64,000 nt of DNA from Candidatus Ideonella esbjergensis (GTDB taxonomy: Bacteria > Pseudomonadota > Gammaproteobacteria > Burkholderiales > Burkholderiaceae_C): NCBI GenBank assembly GCA_016710065.1, contig JADJLP010000015.1, forward strand, positions 186,001-250,000. Reading direction: 5' to 3'. Under the pieces are notes generated by a model, which saw only the letters and a program-made list of their open reading frames with translations, was not told the DNA's origin and did not search any database. How positions within the stretch are numbered: the stretch's first letter is position 1; each line of letters starts with the position of its first letter. A program made the translations under genes and the position numbers. This document shows, piece after piece, positions 8,980 to 17,358 of the stretch.

Positions 8980-9594
8980 ATGCACGCCATCCATCCATCG
9001 CTGCTTTTGGCACTTGCCCTTGGTGGCCCTGCCGATGCCGCAGCCACCCCCACGCTGCGTGACGGCGACCTGATCTTTCAGACTTCGCGCTCAGCGCAAA
9101 GCCTGGCGGTGCAGCGGGCCACCGGTTCTCGCTACAGCCACATGGGGATAGTTTTTGTGCACCATGGCCGGCCCATGGTGCTGGAGGCTGCGGCCAGCGT
9201 GCGCTACACGCCGCTGGCGCCATGGGTGGCTCGAGGTATCAACGGACATTACGTGGTCAAGCGCCTGCGCGATGCCGATGTCGTGCTGACACCCACCGTG
9301 CTGGCTCGCATGCGCACCGAGGCCCAGGCCTTGCTGGGCAAGCCCTATGACCTGCGCTTCGAATGGTCTGACCAGCGCATCTACTGCTCCGAATTGGTTT
9401 GGAAGATCTACGAGCGCGGCGTTGGCCTTCGCATCGGCGAACCAGAGCCGATACGATCATTTCAGCTCGCCGACCCTGCAGTGCAAGCCAAGGTGCTTGA
9501 GCGCTATGGCCGCCAAGTGCCGTTGGATGAGCTTGCGATCTCGCCCGTGGCGATGGCCGAGTCGCTACGCCTGACGACCGTGGCCACGCACTGA
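8980..9594 (+). CDS. YiiX-like permuted papain/NlpC-P60 family enzyme
   Basis: Exported 204-residue protein with a short signal peptide (to about residue 21). It shows the permuted catalytic order of the YiiX/YaeF group: DGDLIFQ and YSHMGIV (His54) come before the nucleophile Cys136 in RIYCSELVWKIYERG. Such enzymes cleave amide or thioester bonds in the envelope, but the substrate is not known. It stands alone, 28 bases before modE in the same direction. The ATG at 8980 is directly followed by a plausible signal sequence. Confidence 0.88.
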   Translation: MHAIHPSLLLALALGGPADAAATPTLRDGDLIFQTSRSAQSLAVQRATGSRYSHMGIVFVHHGRPMVLEAAASVRYTPLAPWVARGINGHYVVKRLRDADVVLTPTVLARMRTEAQALLGKPYDLRFEWSDQRIYCSELVWKIYERGVGLRIGEPEPIRSFQLADPAVQAKVLERYGRQVPLDELAISPVAMAESLRLTTVATH

Positions 9595-9622
9595 ACACTC
9601 ATCGAATCCCTGCATCTTCCGG

Positions 9623-10459
9623 ATGGCCACCTCACGCCGCACCGCCCCCCGCCGAGCCCTGCTGAAGGGCAGCATCTCGCTGGAAACCCCGCTGGGCGCC
9701 GTGCTGAGCGACAGCCGCATCCGCCTGCTCGAAGCCATCCACCAGTGCGGTTCGCTCAACCGCGCCGCGCGCGAAGTGCCGCTCTCGTACAAGGCCGCCT
9801 GGGACGCGCTGGACGCCATGAACCAGCACAGCCCCGAGCCACTGGTGGTGCGCAGCACCGGCGGTGCCGGCGGTGGCGGCACACGCCTGACAGCCTACGC
9901 GCTCCAGCTGATCGCGCTGTACCGGGCCATGGAAAGCTCGCAGCAGGACGTGCTGAACCGTCTGCCCAGTCTGCCCGCCGAGGGCGACGCTCCGGCGATG
10001 CGCACGCTGATACGCCGCATGACCATGCGCACCAGCGCGCGCAACCAATACGCCTGCGAGGTAGCGTCGCTGAGCGACCGGGGCGGCCTGGTCGATGTGG
10101 TGCTGAGCCTGGTTGATGAGCACGGCGTGGCGGGCGAGCGCATAGTGGCCACTATCACGCCCGAATCGGCCCGCAGCATGGGCCTGGCGCTGGGCGGCGC
10201 GCTGCATGCGCTGATCAAGGCGCCGTGGGTGGACGTGCGCGCCAAGCTGCCACGCGCCATGCCCGGCCGCAACCTGCTGGCCGGCAGCGTGGCCGAGCTG
10301 CGCCCAGGCAGTGCGCATTGGGGCGTGAGCCTGCAACTGCCCAGCGGCCAGCGGCTGGAGGCCAACGTGCCCGCCAGCCGCGCCCAAGCACTGCAGGCGG
10401 GCCAGCCCGCCTGGGGCAGTTTCGACAGCGACAGCGTGGTGCTGGTAAGTTTCGCTTGA
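9623..10459 (+). CDS. modE: ModE-type molybdate-responsive regulator
   Basis: Regulator of 278 residues. An N-terminal winged-helix domain (about 16-115, RIRLLEAIHQCGSLNRAARE, SYKAAWDALDAMN, RLTAYALQLI) is followed by two TOBE/MOP-type oxyanion-binding domains (about 138-207 and 212-278, each with a small-residue-rich strand pair). Molybdate-bound ModE controls molybdate uptake and molybdoenzyme genes. Its position just before a nitrate assimilation cluster that encodes a molybdenum enzyme (nasA) fits. No modABC genes are in the window. Confidence 0.92.
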   Translation: MATSRRTAPRRALLKGSISLETPLGAVLSDSRIRLLEAIHQCGSLNRAAREVPLSYKAAWDALDAMNQHSPEPLVVRSTGGAGGGGTRLTAYALQLIALYRAMESSQQDVLNRLPSLPAEGDAPAMRTLIRRMTMRTSARNQYACEVASLSDRGGLVDVVLSLVDEHGVAGERIVATITPESARSMGLALGGALHALIKAPWVDVRAKLPRAMPGRNLLAGSVAELRPGSAHWGVSLQLPSGQRLEANVPASRAQALQAGQPAWGSFDSDSVVLVSFA

Positions 10460-10547
10460 CGGGGCGCTGCAGCCAGAGCGGCTGGAGAGCATCTCGTAAG
10501 CGGTGACTGTTCTCGACGCAAAGCTGCCGGCCGCAAAGGGTGGTTTC

Positions 10548-10665
10548 GTCATTCCCGTGAAAACGGGAATCCATGTCTTTGGCTTCCGCTGTGCCCGCGC
10601 CAGGCGGCCAGCCGGGGCGGCACAACAGGTCGAAAAACCTGGATTCCCGCCTTCGCGGGAATGAC
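10548..10665. repeat. REP-like palindrome pair (REPIN-like), left of nasT
   Basis: Two inverted copies of a REP-like unit. Copy A at 10548-10575 reads GTCATTCCCGTGAAAACGGG then AATCCATG; copy B at 10641-10665 is its near reverse complement, each with an internal CCCG/CGGG hairpin. A third half unit (GCGGGAATGAC) follows at about 10677. The pair lies in the 311-base gap between modE and nasT, which otherwise shows nothing. REP/REPIN arrays are non-autonomous elements moved by RAYT transposases in other bacteria; no such transposase is in this window. Confidence 0.85.
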
Positions 10666-10770
10666 GAGGCGATGTGCGGGAATGACGGCAATGCGGTCAC
10701 CATGGCCGGCTGCTATGCGCGTCACCTGCCCGCCAAAAGCACAGGCGCGCAACTTGCATCCGGCAGAGGC

Positions 10771-11415
10771 GTGCCCCACTCCACCCCGCTCCGCTTGGCC
10801 GTGATCACCATGGCCGCCAACGTGCCCGACCTGTCTGACGATGATGGCTGGGCCGAGGCCTTGCGCCTGCGCGATCTGGTGCGGGGGCTGCGGGAGGGCG
10901 GCTACGAGATTGCCGGCGTGCTGGGCGCCGATGCCCAGCTGCCCGAGAAACTGGGCGCGCTGGCGCCCGATGTGTTGATCGTGGACGCCGAATCGGGCGC
11001 GCGCGACGCCATCGAGCACGTGGTATGGGCCACGCAGGACGCGCCGCGCCCCATCGTGCTGTTCACCGAAGAGCATGACCCAGCCCATGTGCGCGAGGCC
11101 ATGGCCGTGGGCGTGGTGGCCTATGTGGTGGCCGGGCTGGCGCCCGAGCGGGTGCGGCCGGTGATCGACGTGGCCATCGCACGCTTCGAGCACGAGCAGG
11201 TGCTGCGCGGCGAGTTGGCCGCCGCGCGCTCGCAACTGGCCAGCAAGGCCGCCGAGCGCGAGGTGGTGGACCGCGCCAAGGCTCTGCTGATGCAGCGCCA
11301 CGGCCTGGCCGAGCCACAGGCCTATGCGCGGTTGCGCAGCACGGCGATGAATCAGAGCCTGAGCATCGCCGAGGTCTCGCGCCGGCTGCTGGACATGGCG
11401 GCACTGTTCGGCTGA
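10771..11415 (+). CDS. nasT: NasT-type ANTAR-domain antitermination regulator
   Basis: RNA-binding response regulator of 214 residues. A pseudo-receiver (about 1-125) keeps DVLIVDAESG but lacks the usual acidic pocket. It is followed by a coiled linker and a C-terminal ANTAR domain (VVDRAKALLMQRHGLAE...AYARLRSTAMNQ...IAEVSRRLLDM). NasT proteins bind twin hexaloop hairpins in nitrate operon leaders and prevent termination; such a leader lies directly downstream. I chose the GTG at 10771, where homologous receiver sequence begins and AGAGG precedes it. ATGs at 10702 and 10573 read through the REP repeats and are unlikely. The usual partner nasS is not adjacent. Confidence 0.9.
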   Translation: MPHSTPLRLAVITMAANVPDLSDDDGWAEALRLRDLVRGLREGGYEIAGVLGADAQLPEKLGALAPDVLIVDAESGARDAIEHVVWATQDAPRPIVLFTEEHDPAHVREAMAVGVVAYVVAGLAPERVRPVIDVAIARFEHEQVLRGELAAARSQLASKAAEREVVDRAKALLMQRHGLAEPQAYARLRSTAMNQSLSIAEVSRRLLDMAALFG

Positions 11416-11429
11416 TCACGCAACGTGGT

Positions 11430-11500
11430 GTCATCCCCGCGAAGGCGGGGATCCATGGCGTCAACGCAAGGCATGGATTCCCGCCTGCGCGGGAATGACG
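11430..11500. repeat. REP-like palindrome pair (REPIN-like), right of nasT
   Basis: Second inverted pair of the same unit. Copy C is at 11430-11458 (GTCATCCCCGCGAAGGCGGG then GATCCATGG) and copy D at 11475-11500 (GGATTCCCGCCTGCGCGGGA then ATGACG), only 16 bases apart. Together with the pair at 10548-10665 it brackets nasT precisely. It begins 15 bases after the nasT stop. Confidence 0.85.
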
Positions 11501-11535
11501 AGGGCGGCAGCCATGACAGCGGCGCGCCTTGACTT

Positions 11536-11582
11536 GGTGCACTGCACAACGCCAGCACGCCGGCTTGGTGCGAAATTGGTGC
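11536..11582 (+). promoter_or_regulatory. Candidate NtrC-binding half-sites
   Basis: The region upstream of the sigma-54 promoter contains repeated GGTGC elements. The best match to the NtrC consensus (TGCACC-N5-GGTGCA) is 11567-11582, GGTGCGAAATTGGTGC, in which the right half is perfect and the left half degenerate. GGTGCACTGCAC at 11536-11547 has further half-sites. NtrC control would be expected for nitrate assimilation; the matches are imperfect. Confidence 0.4.
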
Positions 11583-11611
11583 TTCGGCGCATCCCCGGCC
11601 CGCCAAAACCC

Positions 11612-11626
11612 TGGCACAGCGATTGC
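11612..11626 (+). promoter_or_regulatory. Sigma-54 (RpoN) promoter of the nitrate operon
   Basis: TGGCAC-AGCGA-TTGC is an exact match to the sigma-54 -24/-12 consensus, with GG (11613-11614) and GC (11625-11626) ten bases apart. Transcription would begin about 12 bases downstream, near 11638, immediately before the first hairpin of the antitermination leader. This predicts RpoN- and NtrC-dependent expression under nitrogen limitation. Confidence 0.85.
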
Positions 11627-11640
11627 GTAGTTGAAAGCGT

Positions 11641-11741
11641 GGCCCAACGGAGGGCCGCCGGGAACCGGAAGGGTTCCAAGGATCTGGACAAAGGCGTCCG
11701 ACAGACCAGGCTTCACGGCCCGGGTCGTCGGGCGCCTTTTT
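11641..11741 (+). ncRNA. ANTAR-type antitermination leader with overlapping terminator
   Basis: RNA leader of nrtA. Hairpin P1 (11641-11656) is GGCCC-AACGGA-GGGCC, a hexaloop with A1 and G4. Hairpin P2 (11686-11699) is GGAC-AAAGGC-GTCC, again a hexaloop with A1 and G4. These are the two recognition elements of ANTAR proteins. A third stem (GGAACC/GGTTCC, 11661-11677) lies between them. The 3' half of P2 is also the 5' arm of an intrinsic terminator (11693-11702 pairing with 11727-11736, then TTTTT), so P2 and the terminator exclude each other. NasT binding should stabilise P2 and allow read-through. Confidence 0.87.
11693..11741 (+). terminator. Intrinsic terminator in the nrtA leader
   Basis: GGCGTCCGAC (11693-11702) pairs with GTCGGGCGCC (11727-11736) over ten positions, one of them G-U, followed by five T at 11737-11741. 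It lies about 50 bases before the nrtA start and inside the leader transcript, so it is regulatory rather than the end of an operon. Confidence 0.87.
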
Positions 11742-11789
11742 GCTTTTGGCTTCGCTTTTCTTTTCTTTCTGACTCTGCAAGGAACCACG

Positions 11790-13082
11790 ATGAACACGCC
11801 CAAGCACTCGCCTTTGTTCTCGCGTGAACTCAACCCCGGCGCTTCCGACCGGCTGGAGGGCTTGAGCCGCCGGCAATTGCTGCAGGCCGCTGGCGCTGCG
11901 GCCATCGGCGCCAGCAGTGCATTGCCCGGCGGTGCCTGGGCCGCTGGGTCGGACGCCCCCGAGAAAGAGGAAGTGCGCATCGGCTTCATCCCGCTGACCG
12001 ACTGCGCCAGCATCGTGATGGCCTCGGTGCTGGGCTTCGACAAGAAGTACGGCATCAAGATCATCCCCACCAAGGAAGCATCCTGGGCCGGCGTGCGCGA
12101 CAAGCTGGTCAGCGGCGAACTCGACATGGCCCATGTGCTGTACGGCCTGGTCTATGGCGTGCACCTGGGCACCGCGGGCCCCAAGAAGGACATGGCCGTG
12201 CTGATGACCCTGAACAACAACGGCCAGGGCCTGACGCTGTCCAAGGCGCTGGCCGACAAGGGCGCCAGCGACCTGAACGGCCTGGTGGGCCTGATGAAGA
12301 AGGAGCCCCGCGAATACACCTTTGCCCAGACCTTCCCCACCGGCACCCACGCCATGTGGCTCTACTACTGGTTGGCCTCGGCCGGCGTGAACCCCATGAA
12401 GGACGTGAAGTGCATCGTGGTGCCGCCGCCGCAGATGGTGGCCAACATGCGCGTGGGCAACATGGACGGATTCAGCGTGGGTGAGCCCTGGAACCACCGT
12501 GCCATCGTCGATGGCATCGGCGTGTCGGCTGCCACCTCGCAGGACGTCTGGAAGGACCACCCGGAGAAAGTGCTGGGCACCACGGCCGACTTCGTCAAGA
12601 AATACCCCAACACGGCGCGCGCCGTGATGATGGCCGTGCTGGAAGCCAGCCGCTGGATCGACGCCAGCCTGCAGAACAAGATGAAGATGGCCGAGACCGT
12701 GGCGCAGAAGGCCTACATCAACACCAGTGTCGATGCCATCAACCAGCGCATCCTGGGCCGCTACCAGAACGGCATGGGCAAGACCTGGGACGACCCCAAC
12801 CACATGAAGTTCTTCAACGACGGCGCGGTGAACTTCCCCTACCTGTCGGACGGTATGTGGTTTCTCACCCAGCACAAGCGCTGGGGCTTGCTGAAGGACC
12901 ACCCCGACTACCTGGGCGTGGCCAAGCAGATCAACCAGGTCGATCTGTACAAACAGGTCGCCTCGGCCATGAAGATCAGCGTGCCCAAGGACGTGATGCG
13001 CTCATCCAAGCTGATCGACGGTGTGGTCTGGGACGGCAAGGACCCGAAGAAGTACGCCGACGGGTTCAAGGTTCGCGCCTGA
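11790..13082 (+). CDS. nrtA: Nitrate ABC transporter substrate-binding protein
   Basis: Periplasmic nitrate/nitrite-binding protein of the NrtA/NasF family, 430 residues. The N-terminus has a twin-arginine motif (LSRRQLLQAAGAAAIGA, from about residue 27), indicating Tat export. Typical blocks are VRIGFIPLTDCASIVMA, GVRDKLVSGELDMAHVLYG, VVPPPQMVANM and GEPWNHRAI. The start at 11790 has AAGGA seven bases upstream. First gene of the operon after the antitermination leader; nrtB follows after 28 bases. Confidence 0.95.
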   Translation: MNTPKHSPLFSRELNPGASDRLEGLSRRQLLQAAGAAAIGASSALPGGAWAAGSDAPEKEEVRIGFIPLTDCASIVMASVLGFDKKYGIKIIPTKEASWAGVRDKLVSGELDMAHVLYGLVYGVHLGTAGPKKDMAVLMTLNNNGQGLTLSKALADKGASDLNGLVGLMKKEPREYTFAQTFPTGTHAMWLYYWLASAGVNPMKDVKCIVVPPPQMVANMRVGNMDGFSVGEPWNHRAIVDGIGVSAATSQDVWKDHPEKVLGTTADFVKKYPNTARAVMMAVLEASRWIDASLQNKMKMAETVAQKAYINTSVDAINQRILGRYQNGMGKTWDDPNHMKFFNDGAVNFPYLSDGMWFLTQHKRWGLLKDHPDYLGVAKQINQVDLYKQVASAMKISVPKDVMRSSKLIDGVVWDGKDPKKYADGFKVRA

Positions 13083-13110
13083 TCGTTTTCACGCACCGCA
13101 GGAGACCCCC

Positions 13111-14004
13111 ATGGTCAGTGCCGTTTTCCATTCGCCGCTAGAGACTGTCATGCCCACCACCAGTGCCACTGCGGCTGCACCGGCCCCCGCCGCCACGCCC
13201 GTGGCCATGGCAGCCAAGCCCGCACGCATCCCGTTCGACTGGCGCGGCCTGTGGCTGCAGGTGCTGCCACCCATCATCGGCCTGGGGCTGATGATCGGCG
13301 TGTGGGCGCTGCTGACCATCAAGTCCACGGCCTTCCCCACGCCGGCACAGACCTGGGCCTCGGCCACCGAGCTGTTCGCCCACCCGTTCTACAGCAACGG
13401 GCCGAACGACCAGGGCATAGGCTGGAACATCCTGGCCTCGCTGGAGCGCGTGGCGGTGGGCTTTGGCCTGGCCGCGCTGGTGGGCATCCCGCTGGGCTTC
13501 ATGATCGGGCGCTTCACCTTCTTGAGCCGCATGGTTTCGCCGCTGATCAGCCTGCTCAAGCCGGTGTCGCCGCTGGCCTGGCTGCCCATTGGCTTGCTGG
13601 TGTTCAAGAGCGCCAACCCGGCCGCCATCTGGACCATCTTCATCTGCTCGATCTGGCCCATGGTGGTGAACACCGCGGTGGGCGTGCAGCGCGTGCCCGA
13701 GGACTACCTGAACGTGGCCAAGGTGCTCAACCTCAGCGAGTGGAAGGTCATCACCCGCATCCTGTTCCCCTCGGTGCTGCCCTACATGCTGACCGGCGTG
13801 CGCCTGTCGGTGGGCACGGCCTGGCTGGTGATCGTGGCGGCCGAGATGCTGACCGGCGGTGTCGGCATCGGCTTCTGGGTCTGGGACGAGTGGAACAACC
13901 TCAACGTGCAGCACATCATCATCGCCATCTTCGTGATCGGCATCGTGGGCCTGCTGCTCGAGCAGTTCCTGATGTTGCTGGCCAAGCGGTTTTCGTACGA
14001 CTGA
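13111..14004 (+). CDS. nrtB: Nitrate ABC transporter permease
   Basis: Inner-membrane permease of 297 residues. After a low-complexity Ala/Pro N-terminus come about six helices (LQVLPPIIGLGLMIGVWALL; LERVAVGFGLAALVGIPLGF) and the BPD-type EAA-like loop around VAKVLNLSEWKVITRILFPSVLP. The ATG at 13111 has CAGGAG upstream; an internal ATG at 13150 would remove 13 residues. It works with NrtA and the ATPase encoded next. Confidence 0.95.
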   Translation: MVSAVFHSPLETVMPTTSATAAAPAPAATPVAMAAKPARIPFDWRGLWLQVLPPIIGLGLMIGVWALLTIKSTAFPTPAQTWASATELFAHPFYSNGPNDQGIGWNILASLERVAVGFGLAALVGIPLGFMIGRFTFLSRMVSPLISLLKPVSPLAWLPIGLLVFKSANPAAIWTIFICSIWPMVVNTAVGVQRVPEDYLNVAKVLNLSEWKVITRILFPSVLPYMLTGVRLSVGTAWLVIVAAEMLTGGVGIGFWVWDEWNNLNVQHIIIAIFVIGIVGLLLEQFLMLLAKRFSYD

Positions 14005-14033
14005 ACAGCACCCACAGCACAAGGATCACGACC

Positions 14034-14834
14034 ATGACCGCATTCATCGAAGTGCAAGGTGCCGAAGTCACCTTTCAAACCCGCAAGGGCCCGTTCCAAG
14101 CGCTGCAGAGCATAGCCCTGCAGATCCACAAGGGCGAGTTCGTCACGCTGATCGGCCATTCGGGCTGCGGCAAGTCCACGCTGCTGAACCTGATCGCCGG
14201 GCTGCTGCAGGCCACCCAGGGCGTGCTGCTGTGCGACAACCGCGAGATCAGCGCCCCCGGGCCTGAGCGCGCCGTGGTGTTCCAGAACCATTCGCTGCTG
14301 CCCTGGCTCACCTGCTTCGACAACGTCTACCTGGCGGTGGAGCGCGTGTTCGCCGCCACCGAGACCAAGGCCCAGCTGAAGGCGCGCACCGCCGCCGCGC
14401 TGGAGCTGGTGGGCATGACGCACGCCACGCACAAGCGTCCGCAGGAGATCTCGGGCGGCATGAAGCAGCGCGTGGGCATCGCCCGGGCGCTGGCCATGGA
14501 GCCCAAGGTGCTGTTGATGGACGAGCCCTTTGGTGCGCTCGACGCCCTGACCCGCGCCAAGCTGCAAGACGAACTGTTGAAGATCGTGGCCCGCACCCAG
14601 AGCACCGTGGTGATGGTGACGCACGACGTGGACGAGGCCGTGCTGCTGTCCGACCGCATCGTGATGATGACCAACGGCCCCTCGGCCACCATCGGCGAGA
14701 TCTTGCCCGTCACCCTGGCCCGCCCGCGCGACCGCGTGGCCCTGGCCGAAGACCCCACTTATGTGCACGCCCGCAAGGCCGTGATCGAGTTTCTCTACAC
14801 GCGCCATGCGCATGTGGAAAAAGTGGCCGCTTGA
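14034..14834 (+). CDS. nrtC: Nitrate ABC transporter ATP-binding protein
   Basis: ABC ATPase of 266 residues. Walker A GHSGCGKST, Q-loop FQNHSLLPW, signature ISGGMKQR, Walker B LLMDEPFGALD and the switch His in VMVTHDVDEA are all present. Unlike cyanobacterial NrtC it has no fused substrate-binding domain, so it resembles NrtD or NasD in size; the symbol reflects gene order. It energises NrtAB for nitrate uptake. Confidence 0.94.
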   Translation: MTAFIEVQGAEVTFQTRKGPFQALQSIALQIHKGEFVTLIGHSGCGKSTLLNLIAGLLQATQGVLLCDNREISAPGPERAVVFQNHSLLPWLTCFDNVYLAVERVFAATETKAQLKARTAAALELVGMTHATHKRPQEISGGMKQRVGIARALAMEPKVLLMDEPFGALDALTRAKLQDELLKIVARTQSTVVMVTHDVDEAVLLSDRIVMMTNGPSATIGEILPVTLARPRDRVALAEDPTYVHARKAVIEFLYTRHAHVEKVAA

Positions 14835-14847
14835 GCAGGAGCCCGTC

Positions 14848-17358
14848 ATGAAGAAGATGAAGCTCGTGATGATCGGCAACGGCATGGCCGGTGTGCGCAC
14901 GCTGGAAGAGCTGCTGAAGATCGCGCCCGACCTGTACGACATCACTGTGTTCGGGGCCGAGCCGCACCCGAACTACAACCGCATCCTGCTCTCGCCCGTG
15001 CTGGCCGGTGAGCAGACCATGGACGAGATCATCCTCAACCCGCTGAGCTGGTATGCCGAGCACGGCATCACGCTGCACCTGGGCAAGACGGTGACGCAGA
15101 TCGACCGGGTGAAGCGCAAGGTGATGGCCGCCGATGGAACGGAGGCCGACTACGACCGCCTGCTCATCGCCACCGGCTCGGTGCCCTTCATGCTGCCGGT
15201 GCCGGGCAAAGACCTGCTGGGCGTGATCGCCTACCGCGACATTGCCGACACGAACACGATGATCGAGACCGCCAAGACCCACAGGCATGCGGTGGTGATC
15301 GGCGGCGGCCTGCTGGGCCTGGAGGCCGCCAACGGCCTGATGCGGCGCGGCATGAAAGTCACCGTGGTGCACATCATGCCGTGGCTGATGGAGCGCCAGC
15401 TCGACGACGTCTCCGGCAAGCTGCTGCAGCAGTCGCTGGAGAGCCGTGGCCTGAACTTCATGATGGGCGCGCAAACCCAGGCGCTGGTGGCCGGGGAGGA
15501 CGGTCGGGTCCGGGCGGTGAAGTTCAAGGACGGCAGCGAAGTGCTGGCCGACCTGGTGGTGATGGCCGCCGGCATCCGCCCCAACACCGCGCTGGCCGAG
15601 GCCGCCGGCCTGCTGGTGAACCGCGGCATCGTCGTCACCGACACGCTGCAAACCGTCACCGATGCCCGCATCTGGGCGGTGGGCGAATGTGCCGCGCACC
15701 GCGGCATTGCCTACGGCCTGGTGGCGCCGCTGTTCGAACAGGGCAAGGTCTGCGCCACGCATTTGGCCGAGTTCGGCATCGGCCGCTACACCGGCAGCCA
15801 GACCAGCACCAAGTTGAAGGTGACCGGCATCGACCTGTTCAGCGCCGGCGACTTCATGGGCGGCGAGGGGACGGAAGAGATCGTGCTCTCCGACCCCAAC
15901 GGCGGCGTCTACAAGAAGCTGGTGCTCAAGGACGACAAGCTGGTGGGCGCCTGTTTGTACGGCGACACCGTGGACGGCAGCTGGTACTTCAAGCTGCTGC
16001 GCGAAGGCCGCACGCTGCACGACATCCGCGACAAGCTGATGTTCGGCCAACACTTCACAACTTCCAACATCGGCGACGTGGGCCACCAGGGCCACAACAA
16101 AACTGCGGCGATGGCCGACACAGATGAAGTGTGCGGCTGCAACGGCGTGACCAAGGGCAGCATCTGCAAGGCCATCAAGGACAAGGGCCTGTTCACGCTG
16201 GACGAAGTGCGCAAGCACACCAAGGCCAGCGCCAGCTGCGGCAGCTGCACCGGCCTGGTGGAGCAGCTCATCATGTTCACGGCCGGGGGCGACTATTCCG
16301 CCACGCCCAAGCTCAAGCCCATGTGCGGCTGCACCGAGCTGGGCCACCAGGCGGTGCGCGACGCGATCTTCAAGGAGCATCTGATCTCGACCGATGCGGT
16401 GTTCAACACGCTGGGCTGGAAAACCCCCAACGGTTGCGCCAGCTGCCGACCGGCCATCAACTACTACCTCATCAGCTCGTGGCCCAAGGAGGCCCAGGAC
16501 GACCCGCAGAGCCGCTTCATCAACGAGCGCGCCCATGCCAACATCCAGAAGGACGGCACCTACAGCGTCATCCCGCGCATGTGGGGCGGCGAGACCACGG
16601 CCAACGAGCTGCGCCGCATTGCCGACGTGGTGGACAAGTACCAGATCCCCACCGTCAAGGTCACCGGCGGCCAGCGCATCGACCTGCTGGGCGTGAAGAA
16701 GGAAGACCTGGTGGCCGTGTGGAAAGACATCGGCATGCCCAGCGGCCACGCCTACGCCAAGGCGCTGCGCACGGTGAAGACCTGCGTGGGCAGCGAGTGG
16801 TGCCGCATGGGCACGCAGGACAGCACCCAGATGGGCAAGGACCTGGAGCGCGCCATGTGGCGCATGTACGCGCCGCACAAGGTGAAGTTCGCCGTCAGCG
16901 GCTGCCCGCGCAACTGCGCCGAAGCCGGCATCAAGGACGTGGGCATCATCGGCGTGGACAGCGGCTGGGAGATGTACATCGCCGGCAACGGCGGCATCAA
17001 GACCGAGGTGGCGCACTTCTTCACCAAGCTGAAGACCGCCGACGAAGTGCTGGAGACCACCGGCGCCTTCATGCAGCTCTACCGCAAGGAAGGCTGGTAC
17101 TTGGAGCGCACCGTGCACTACGTCAGCCGCGTGGGCATGGACCATGTGAAGGCGCGCATTCTGGACGACGCCGAAGGCCGCAAGGCGCTGTGGGCCGAGT
17201 TGCAGTTTGCGCTGGACGGTGAACCCGACCCCTGGTTCGACTTCGACAAGGCCCGCGTGGACACGCGGCAGTTCATCCCCATCGCCGTTGATACATCCAC
17301 CAGCGCATCCGCAAGCGCGTCCACCAGCACGCCCGCCTTGGAGGCCACCCCATCATGA
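14848..17358 (+). CDS. nirB: Assimilatory nitrite reductase large subunit
   Basis: NAD(P)H-dependent siroheme nitrite reductase, 836 residues, reducing nitrite to ammonium in the cytoplasm. It has an N-terminal FAD/NAD(P)H oxidoreductase (VMIGNGMAGVRTLEELL; second GxGxxG-type VVIGGGLLGLEAANGL), one or two BFD-like [2Fe-2S] domains (VCGCNGVTKG...CGSCTGLV, then MCGCTELGH...CASC), a ferredoxin-like repeat, and the [4Fe-4S]/siroheme domain with TCVGSEWCRMGTQDS and SGCPRNCAEA. The ATG at 14848 follows GCAGGAG. Its stop overlaps nirD by four bases. Confidence 0.97.
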   Translation: MKKMKLVMIGNGMAGVRTLEELLKIAPDLYDITVFGAEPHPNYNRILLSPVLAGEQTMDEIILNPLSWYAEHGITLHLGKTVTQIDRVKRKVMAADGTEADYDRLLIATGSVPFMLPVPGKDLLGVIAYRDIADTNTMIETAKTHRHAVVIGGGLLGLEAANGLMRRGMKVTVVHIMPWLMERQLDDVSGKLLQQSLESRGLNFMMGAQTQALVAGEDGRVRAVKFKDGSEVLADLVVMAAGIRPNTALAEAAGLLVNRGIVVTDTLQTVTDARIWAVGECAAHRGIAYGLVAPLFEQGKVCATHLAEFGIGRYTGSQTSTKLKVTGIDLFSAGDFMGGEGTEEIVLSDPNGGVYKKLVLKDDKLVGACLYGDTVDGSWYFKLLREGRTLHDIRDKLMFGQHFTTSNIGDVGHQGHNKTAAMADTDEVCGCNGVTKGSICKAIKDKGLFTLDEVRKHTKASASCGSCTGLVEQLIMFTAGGDYSATPKLKPMCGCTELGHQAVRDAIFKEHLISTDAVFNTLGWKTPNGCASCRPAINYYLISSWPKEAQDDPQSRFINERAHANIQKDGTYSVIPRMWGGETTANELRRIADVVDKYQIPTVKVTGGQRIDLLGVKKEDLVAVWKDIGMPSGHAYAKALRTVKTCVGSEWCRMGTQDSTQMGKDLERAMWRMYAPHKVKFAVSGCPRNCAEAGIKDVGIIGVDSGWEMYIAGNGGIKTEVAHFFTKLKTADEVLETTGAFMQLYRKEGWYLERTVHYVSRVGMDHVKARILDDAEGRKALWAELQFALDGEPDPWFDFDKARVDTRQFIPIAVDTSTSASASASTSTPALEATPS

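Noticed and set aside
10573..10770. N-terminal extension of nasT from an ATG at 10573
   Set aside because: The extension is a translation of REP palindromes (for example NLDSRLRGNDE), a common artefact; receiver homology starts at about 10780.
11661..11677. Middle stem GGAACC/GGTTCC as a third ANTAR hexaloop
   Set aside because: Its loop is five bases (GGAAG) and lacks A1/G4, so it is not an ANTAR recognition loop; kept only as a spacer structure.
14710..17145. An 811-codon open frame antisense to nirB
   Set aside because: It is the mirror of nirB in a high-GC codon context, with His/Ala/Gly-rich low-complexity translation and no domain. nirB itself has full family structure.
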